A stretch of DNA of 19,482 nt. It comes from Crenothrix polyspora (GTDB lineage: Bacteria > Pseudomonadota > Gammaproteobacteria > Methylococcales > Methylomonadaceae). The DNA is taken from the NCBI GenBank assembly GCA_945903675.1, contig CAMDOP010000026.1, positions 1 to 19,482 of the forward strand, in the 5' to 3' direction. The notes below the pieces were generated by a model. It searched no databases. It was not told the DNA's origin and saw nothing but the letters and a program-made list of their open reading frames with translations. The translations under genes were made by a program, and so were the position numbers. Below, in pieces: positions 14,917 to 19,482 of the stretch (the first letter of the stretch is position 1; the number at the start of each line of letters is the position of its first letter).

Positions 14917-16275
14917 GTGCGTTTTTTATTAATCTTTTTATCAATCTTGTTAATGCCACAAATGGCAATGGCAAGTGGCTTTGAAAGCCTTGGTTTGACA
15001 GGCACTGAGCGTGGCATTTATTGCGTTCTGATTTTTGTTATTGCTTATGGCTTTGTAATGACTGAAGAGTTTACGCATATGCGTAAATCTAAACCTGTTA
15101 TTTTAGCGGCAGGCATTATTTGGGCACATGCAGCTATTTTAGCCTCTCAAAAAGGCGTTTCAGTTGAAGCAATGCACGAAGCATTTGAATACAACTTGAA
15201 AGAATATGCTGAGCTTATGTTGTTTTTATTAGTCGCCATGACCTATATCAACTCAATGGCCGAACGCAACGTATTTGAATCACTAAGATCATGGTTGGTT
15301 AGAAAACAATTTGGCTATCGTAAACTATTCTTAATTACAGGCATCATTACTTTCTTTTTATCAGCCGTAGCCGATAACCTAACTGCTGCTTTATTAGTTG
15401 GCGCTGTGGTTATGGCCGTTGGCGCAGACAATGAGAAATTTGTCAGCATAGGTTTTGTTAATTTAGTGGTTGCAGCTAATGCAGGCGGTGCATTTTGTCC
15501 TTTTGGCGACATTACTACCTTAATGGTATGGCAGGCTGGATACGCTGAGTTCTTTGATTTCTTTAAACTATTTGTACCTTCAATTGCTAACTATGCCGTT
15601 CCTGCTGCAGTAATGTATTTCGCAGTACCAAACGAGCAACCCCTAGTAACTAATGAAGAGGCTGTCGTATTAAAGCCCGGTGCGTTGCAAATTTGTGGCT
15701 TATTTTTATTAACGATTGTTACCGCAGTTAGCTTTAAACAAGGTCTACACTTACCTCCTTTTATGGGTATGATGGTCGGACTTTCTGTATTAATGCTCTA
15801 TGGTTTTTATTTGAAAAAGTATCACCGAGCTGAAGGTGAAGCGGGCTTTGATGTTTTCAATAAAGTACGTGGCGCTGAATGGGATACTTTATTATTTTTC
15901 TTTGGCGTAGTATTTGCTGTTGGTGGCTTAGGTTATATCGGTTATCTTGAACTATTATCAGGCGCCATGTATGACGGCTTAGGTGCAACTACAGCTAATA
16001 TTTTGGTCGGTATCATTTCAGCGATTGTTGATAATATTCCAGTTATGTTTGCTGTATTGAATATGAATGTTGATATGGATTTATATCAGTGGTTATTGGT
16101 AACCTTGACTGCTGGCGTAGGTGGCTCATTATTATCAGTAGGCTCTGCGGCTGGCGTTGCTTTAATGGGGCAATCAAACCATAAATACACCTTCTTTAGC
16201 CATCTAAAATGGACACCTGCTATTGCGGGTGGTTATGCTGCTAGTATATTTGTTCATTATTTGATTAATGGTTAA
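14917..16275 (+). CDS. nhaD: Na+/H+ antiporter NhaD
   Basis: This 452-residue inner-membrane antiporter of the ion transporter superfamily exchanges cytoplasmic Na+ or Li+ for H+ and gives salt and alkali tolerance. The N-terminus (MRFLLIFLSILLMPQMAMASG) reads as a cleavable or first membrane segment, as seen in other NhaD proteins. About a dozen helices follow. Two re-entrant-type segments are clear: SAVADNLTAALLVGAV (149-164) and the pseudo-repeat ISAIVDNIPVMFAVLNMN in the C-terminal half. NAGGAFCPFGDITTLMVW lies between them. The GTG start is decided by a strong AGGAAGGGGA six bases upstream, and there is no better ATG. It is a single-gene unit with its own promoter and terminator, which suits a marine or brackish organism, though that habitat is inference. 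Confidence 0.93.
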   Translation: MRFLLIFLSILLMPQMAMASGFESLGLTGTERGIYCVLIFVIAYGFVMTEEFTHMRKSKPVILAAGIIWAHAAILASQKGVSVEAMHEAFEYNLKEYAELMLFLLVAMTYINSMAERNVFESLRSWLVRKQFGYRKLFLITGIITFFLSAVADNLTAALLVGAVVMAVGADNEKFVSIGFVNLVVAANAGGAFCPFGDITTLMVWQAGYAEFFDFFKLFVPSIANYAVPAAVMYFAVPNEQPLVTNEEAVVLKPGALQICGLFLLTIVTAVSFKQGLHLPPFMGMMVGLSVLMLYGFYLKKYHRAEGEAGFDVFNKVRGAEWDTLLFFFGVVFAVGGLGYIGYLELLSGAMYDGLGATTANILVGIISAIVDNIPVMFAVLNMNVDMDLYQWLLVTLTAGVGGSLLSVGSAAGVALMGQSNHKYTFFSHLKWTPAIAGGYAASIFVHYLING

Positions 16276-16287
16276 TAAAGAATAAAA

Positions 16288-16306
16288 ATCGCACAGTTTG
16301 TGCGAT
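16288..16306 (+). other. Small hairpin just after nhaD
   Basis: ATCGCAC and GTGCGAT form a 7-bp perfect stem around AGTTT. It lies between the nhaD stop and the strong terminator and has no T-run of its own. It may protect the 3' end of the transcript or be incidental. Confidence 0.4.
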
Positions 16307-16317
16307 AAGCTTTATTG

Positions 16318-16355
16318 AAAAGGCGGAATGGTATGAACCATTCCGCCTTTTTTTT
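16318..16355 (+). terminator. Strong intrinsic terminator of nhaD
   Basis: A GC-rich stem, AAGGCGGAATGG paired with CCATTCCGCCTT, encloses a 6-base loop and is followed by a run of eight T. The A-run before the stem pairs with the first T residues, so it may also work in the reverse direction. Confidence 0.93.
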
Positions 16356-16440
16356 CGATATTAAAAAATACCAATGATATTATTAAGCTATGTTTAGTAG
16401 CTGCGCATCTTAACTATCATTTAAATTCCCAAGGGGTTCT

Positions 16441-17718
16441 GTGACCAATAATCCAACCATTAAGCAGGTATTGCTTAATAAACGCATGCTCATTTGTATA
16501 TTCACAGGCTTTAGCTCTGGGTTACCGCTCTATATATTAATTGCATTATTACCCGCTTGGCTGCGCTCTGAAGGTGTAGATTTAAAAGCGATTGGTTTAT
16601 TCGCCTTAATCCAACTACCCTTTACTTGGAAGTTTTTGTGGGCACCTTTGTTTGATCGCTATATTCCACCTTTTGGAAGACGAAGAGGCTGGTTATTTAT
16701 TTCGCAACTAGCCTTAACCCTTTCTATACCTTGCTTTGGCTTATGGCATCCCCTACAGGACTTATGGACCATCGCTTATTTAGCATGTCTCATTGCTTTT
16801 TTTAGTGCTTCTCAAGATATTGTACTGGACGCCTATCGACGTGAATTATTACTCGATGTTGAATTAGGTTTGGGAAGTGCCATTCATGTAAATGCTTATA
16901 AAATTGCAAGCTTGATACCCGGTTCTTTATCACTGATTTTGGCTGATCATTTACCCTGGAATAGTGTATTTTTTATTACAGCTTTGTTTATGCTACCCGG
17001 CATAATAATGACGCTATGTATTAGTGAACCACCACTTAAAAACAATGCCCCTAAATCATTAAAAGCGGCTGTCGTAGAGCCCTTTAATGAGTTTATATCT
17101 CGTAATGGCTTGAGATCAGCCATCCTAGTACTTGCTTTTATTTTCTTTTATAAATTGGGAGATAGTATGGCCACAGCACTTGCAACGCCCTTTTATCTCG
17201 ACATGGGCTTTAGTAAAACCGAGATTGGACTCGTCGCAAAAAATGCTGGTTTGTGGCCTAGTGTTATCGGTGGATTACTGGGTGGTATTTGGATGATTAA
17301 GCTGGGTATTAACCGCGCACTATGGCTATTTGGAATAGTCCAAATGCTGGCTATTTTAGGCTTTGTCTGGCTAGCAACGATAGGCCATAATTTACCTACA
17401 TTAGCTTTAGTTATTAGCGTTGAAGCACTTGGCGTAGGCCTCGGTACAGCCGCTTTTGTTGCTTTTATTGCGCACACAACCCATCCGCTCTATACCGCGA
17501 CTCAATTCGCCTTATTTACCAGCTTAGCTGCAGTACCTCGCACCTTTGCCAATGCCGCAACAGGGTATTTGGTAGATTGGCTGGGATGGGAAGCTTTTTT
17601 TTTGCTGTGCTTTATTGTTGCAATTCCAGGCATGTTACTTTTATTTAAAGTAGCTCCTTGGAATGCTGAGCAAAAGCCTGTGGACCAAGATAATAGCACT
17701 ATATATCGTAATCCATAA
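16441..17718 (+). CDS. ampG: AmpG-like muropeptide permease (MFS)
   Basis: This is a 425-residue, 12-helix major facilitator protein. AmpG carries GlcNAc-anhydroMurNAc muropeptides from the periplasm into the cell for cell-wall recycling, and in some species thereby controls beta-lactamase induction. Family marks are FTGFSSGLPLYILIALLPAWLR near the start, WKFLWAPLFDRY (63-74), GRRRGWL, and above all ASQDIVLDAYRRELL (122-136), the AmpG version of the motif after helix four. It lacks the extra C-terminal helices that make E. coli AmpG about 490 residues, so it is a short form and the substrate is likely but not certain. The GTG start has AAGGGG at a spacing of 5-6 bases. Its last 20 bases overlap the 3' end of the convergent exonuclease III gene. 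Confidence 0.87.
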   Translation: MTNNPTIKQVLLNKRMLICIFTGFSSGLPLYILIALLPAWLRSEGVDLKAIGLFALIQLPFTWKFLWAPLFDRYIPPFGRRRGWLFISQLALTLSIPCFGLWHPLQDLWTIAYLACLIAFFSASQDIVLDAYRRELLLDVELGLGSAIHVNAYKIASLIPGSLSLILADHLPWNSVFFITALFMLPGIIMTLCISEPPLKNNAPKSLKAAVVEPFNEFISRNGLRSAILVLAFIFFYKLGDSMATALATPFYLDMGFSKTEIGLVAKNAGLWPSVIGGLLGGIWMIKLGINRALWLFGIVQMLAILGFVWLATIGHNLPTLALVISVEALGVGLGTAAFVAFIAHTTHPLYTATQFALFTSLAAVPRTFANAATGYLVDWLGWEAFFLLCFIVAIPGMLLLFKVAPWNAEQKPVDQDNSTIYRNP

Positions 17719-18466
17719 TCAATGGCGCATGATCGGAAAAACGCTCGTCTTTATAGATTGAAGTAGACCTGATTTTGTCTTTTAATCCAGCGCTAATAAT
17801 TTGATAATCAATGCGCCAACCTACATTGTTTGCCCACGATTGACCTCGATTTGACCACCAAGTATATTGATCCGCATCTTGATTGACTAAACGAAAAGCA
17901 TCTAACCATTGATCATCTACAAATAAATCATCTAACCATGCCCGCTCTTCAGGCAAGAAACCAGAGTTCTTTTTGTTACCTCGCCAGTTTTTCAAGTCAA
18001 TTTCTTTATGGGCGATATTCCAGTCTCCACAAATAATATAATCACGACCACTTACTATGCAAGCTTGAAGATAAGGGGCAAAGCGCTTCATAAAACTAAA
18101 TTTAAAGGCTTGCCGCTCTTCTCCTGAGGAACCAGAAGGCAAGTACAATGAGATGACACTTAAGTTGCCAAATTGAGCTTCAATAAAGCGACCCTCTGCA
18201 TCAGCATCAGGCCAACCTATTCCATTAACTATGCTGTCTGGCTCTTTTATACAATAAAGCGCAACGCCACTATAGCCTTTTTTTTCTGCATCATGATAAA
18301 AACAATGATAGCCTGTCGGGCAAAAAGGATCGCTATCCAATTGATGTATTTGTGCCTTTGTTTCCTGCAAACAAATGATGTCAGCATTTTGTTGCTGCAT
18401 CCAAATAAAGAAGCCTTTACGTTCTGCAGCTCGGATGCCGTTGGCATTTAAAGTAATGATGCGCAT
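17699..18466 (-). CDS. xthA: Exodeoxyribonuclease III / AP endonuclease
   Basis: This 255-residue base-excision-repair nuclease cuts DNA 5' of abasic sites and removes blocked 3' ends. The full endonuclease/exonuclease/phosphatase active site is visible: Asn7 in LNANGIR, Glu35 in LQETK, Tyr108 in YLPSGS, Asp148 and Asn150 in CGDWNIAH, Asp220 in GWRIDYQ, and Asp245-His246 in FSDHAPL. The segment KNWRGNKKNSGFLPEERAWLD is typical of bacterial ExoIII/ExoA proteins. The length is normal. It overlaps ampG by 20 bases tail to tail, so the two convergent transcripts are antisense at their ends. It is divergent from rpmE across 95 bases. Confidence 0.96.
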   Translation of the reverse strand: MRIITLNANGIRAAERKGFFIWMQQQNADIICLQETKAQIHQLDSDPFCPTGYHCFYHDAEKKGYSGVALYCIKEPDSIVNGIGWPDADAEGRFIEAQFGNLSVISLYLPSGSSGEERQAFKFSFMKRFAPYLQACIVSGRDYIICGDWNIAHKEIDLKNWRGNKKNSGFLPEERAWLDDLFVDDQWLDAFRLVNQDADQYTWWSNRGQSWANNVGWRIDYQIISAGLKDKIRSTSIYKDERFSDHAPLIMDYDI

Positions 18467-18480
18467 AAGTTTAACAAATC

Positions 18481-18509
18481 TTGCTAATAGCTGATGAAGT
18501 AAGTATTAT
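18481..18509 (+). promoter_or_regulatory. Sigma-70-like promoter for rpmE
   Basis: TTGCTA (18481-18486), a 17-base spacer and TATTAT (18504-18509) fit the -35/-10 consensus at four and five of six positions. Transcription would begin near 18516, about 45 bases before the rpmE start. Confidence 0.45.
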
Positions 18510-18561
18510 AGCCAGTTATTTAATAAGTATGTAACCTCTTTACGGGCAATGTGAAAGTAAT

Positions 18562-18762
18562 ATGAAACCAGAAATTCATCCAGAATATAAACAAATTACT
18601 GTAACCTGTGGTTGCGGCAATACTTTTTTGACCGGTTCGGTATTAACTAAGGACCTACAAATTGAGGTTTGTTCCTCATGCCATCCTTTTTATACTGGCA
18701 AACAACGCGTTGTTGATACAGCAGGTCGCGTTGATAAATTCCGTAAAAGATACGGAAAATAA
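18562..18762 (+). CDS. rpmE: 50S ribosomal protein L31, zinc-binding (C+) form
   Basis: This is a 66-residue ribosomal protein that bridges the large and small subunits. The four zinc ligands Cys16, Cys18, Cys37 and Cys40 are all present (TCGCGN and CSSCHPFYTG), so this is the zinc-containing form rather than the zinc-free paralogue made under zinc starvation. The opening MKPEIHPEY and closing GRVDKFRKRYGK are canonical. The ribosome site is weak (GAAAG at about 5 bases). It is monocistronic as far as can be seen. Many gammaproteobacteria have priA beside rpmE; here exonuclease III takes that position. Confidence 0.97.
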   Translation: MKPEIHPEYKQITVTCGCGNTFLTGSVLTKDLQIEVCSSCHPFYTGKQRVVDTAGRVDKFRKRYGK

Positions 18763-18771
18763 GCTTCAAAC

Positions 18772-18796
18772 CATTATGTTAGCCCTTAACATAATG
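18772..18796 (+). terminator. Hairpin after rpmE, possible weak terminator
   Basis: A 10-bp perfect stem (CATTATGTTA and its complement) with loop GCCCT starts ten bases after the rpmE stop. No T-run follows, so it may be a 3'-end stabiliser rather than an intrinsic terminator. Confidence 0.45.
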
Positions 18797-18840
18797 ATCT
18801 GCTCCAAAAAGGACTTATTACGCCCAGAAGACTATCGAAA

Positions 18841-18883
18841 GCCTGCGCAACCTCGTTCGCCATGCGAATTGCAATGCGTAGGC
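18841..18883. repeat. Nested inverted repeat, REP-like
   Basis: Outer arms GCCTGCGCA (18841-18849) and TGCGTAGGC (18875-18883) pair over nine positions with one G-T wobble. Inside, TTCGC and GCGAA (18856-18868) form a second stem around CAT, with 6-base internal loops on both sides. The GC-rich palindrome stands out in AT-rich non-coding DNA, as REP-type repeats do. A second copy was not found in this window. Confidence 0.5.
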
Positions 18884-19303
18884 TCAGATTAAGCACATTT
18901 AAGCCGCCAGCGCTTTTAAGTACTACTGGGCCGTCTTTTCTAGTAAAAATAAAACACCGCCGTCAATCTTATCCACTCCCCCATTAGCAGCCGTCCCCAA
19001 CATCAAATAACAACCGTTATTTAAATGCCATCGCATCAGCATCTATCAAATAAACAACCAAACACAAGCCTAGCTAAATATCGCTAAATGACTAATAAGA
19101 AGTAAAAGCTCAGAAAAAACAATACGCTAAGGCTAAGGCATAGAAAATTAAGCTGCAGAGCAATTAATGGCTTAGCGACCTATAAAAGTAGGGAGGTTAA
19201 AACTTAAGTGAATTTGAGAAAACGAAGCAGAGAAACATAGCCTTACAACTTTTAGAACTACAAACTATTTATTTATAACTTACTGGCAATCTACGAACAA
19301 TTA

Positions 19304-19333
19304 AGATGATATCGTTACAAAACGATATCATCT
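19304..19333 (-). terminator. Perfect 13-bp hairpin, likely terminator of the minus-strand gene at the right edge
   Basis: AGATGATATCGTT and its exact complement flank a 4-base loop. It begins 27 bases beyond the stop of the partial gene. On the minus strand a moderately U-rich stretch (TTAATTGTT) follows, which fits termination of that transcript. Confidence 0.5.
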
Positions 19334-19360
19334 CTACAAACCCTTAACTAGATGCTTTAA

Positions 19361-19482
19361 CTATTCAGCCTTAGGTTTTGCTCGTCTTGATGTTGAGCCC
19401 ATTCTTTTTTTACTCTTATCAACCTTTTTTGCATCATCATCTGGCTTAGCCCTACGAACGATATCCTCTGGCCTTGCTCTTT
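19361..19482 (-). CDS. C-terminal end of an unidentified basic protein, 5' part outside window
   Basis: Forty open codons enter from the right edge on the minus strand and stop at TAG (19361-19363). The visible tail is strongly charged: RARPEDIVRRAKPDDD, then a Lys-rich stretch, then SRRAKPKAE. The motif R-A-(R/K)-P occurs three times, twice followed by acidic residues. It is probably a disordered, positively charged tail that could contact nucleic acid or acidic surfaces. I cannot name the protein from this. The hairpin just beyond the stop supports a real 3' end. Confidence 0.55.
   Translation of the reverse strand, partial: RARPEDIVRRAKPDDDAKKVDKSKKRMGSTSRRAKPKAE

Larger units (their letters stand above)
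18763..19360. other. 598-base region without a convincing gene
   Basis: This region runs from the rpmE stop to the partial minus-strand gene. It holds the three hairpins listed separately (18772, 18841 and 19304). Between about 18890 and 19300 all frames carry frequent stops, and I see no tRNA, RNA gene or terminator I can name. A GGGAGGTT at about 19191 looks like a ribosome site but leads to only a few codons. Confidence 0.5.

Noticed and set aside
18662..18892. Plus-strand frame overlapping rpmE
   Set aside because: It begins within rpmE in a different frame and runs through the hairpin and the palindrome; no protein-like pattern.
18923..19042. 39-codon minus-strand frame with ATG (contains ANGGVDKIDGGVLFLLE)
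   Set aside because: The composition looks protein-like, but there is no ribosome site and no recognised family, and the frame is short enough to occur by chance.
1..19482. CRISPR array, tRNA, rRNA, intact IS or phage genes
   Set aside because: Looked for by eye on both strands; no regularly spaced repeats, no cloverleaf-like sequence, no transposase or integrase motifs.

Overview
The window reads as a chromosomal segment of a low-to-moderate GC gammaproteobacterium. The best guess is a methanotroph-like Methylococcales member. The basis is a cluster of the type associated with PQQ-dependent alcohol dehydrogenases, an XrtA/PEP-CTERM-type polysaccharide priming transferase, and a sulfite reductase paired with a DUF934 protein. 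No 16S rRNA or methane oxidation gene is present, so this placement is inference. There are no tRNA or rRNA genes, no CRISPR array and no intact insertion sequence.

Layout. (1) 1-5149, plus strand: the end of a surface polysaccharide locus. It holds a Wzy/WaaL-like membrane polymerase or ligase (cut by the window edge), a secreted trypsin-like protease, an EpsB-type priming glycosyltransferase and a membrane O-acyltransferase. (2) 5150-5460: a scar with the C-terminal remnant of a HicB-like antitoxin and a near-palindromic repeat. (3) 5461-6285, minus: a MOSC/mARC-like molybdenum cofactor protein, divergent from (4) 6443-10138, plus: a four-gene operon of a periplasmic binding protein, a seven-bladed YVTN propeller, an ABC ATPase and an ABC-2 permease. 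All three junctions carry 4-base ATGA overlaps. (5) 10327-14768, minus: a sulfur/methionine block, transcribed cysI, DUF934, small acidic protein, P-loop NTPase, metA. (6) 14917-16275, plus: the NhaD Na+/H+ antiporter with a good promoter and a strong terminator. (7) 16441-18466: an AmpG-like permease convergent with, and overlapping, exonuclease III. (8) 18562-18762: rpmE. About 600 non-coding bases with hairpins follow, then the tail of an unidentified minus-strand gene.

How the genes fit together. EpsB loads the first sugar on undecaprenyl phosphate, the acyltransferase decorates the glycan, and the Wzy-like protein polymerises or transfers it in the periplasm. CysI makes sulfide and MetA makes the activated homoserine that accepts sulfur on the way to methionine. 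An uncharacterised NTPase and a small acidic protein sit between them in the same transcription direction. The PQQ-associated operon combines a solute-binding protein with an export-type ABC transporter, an unusual pairing whose substrate is not established. The two least understood units are this operon and the DUF934/acidic protein/NTPase set in the sulfur block.
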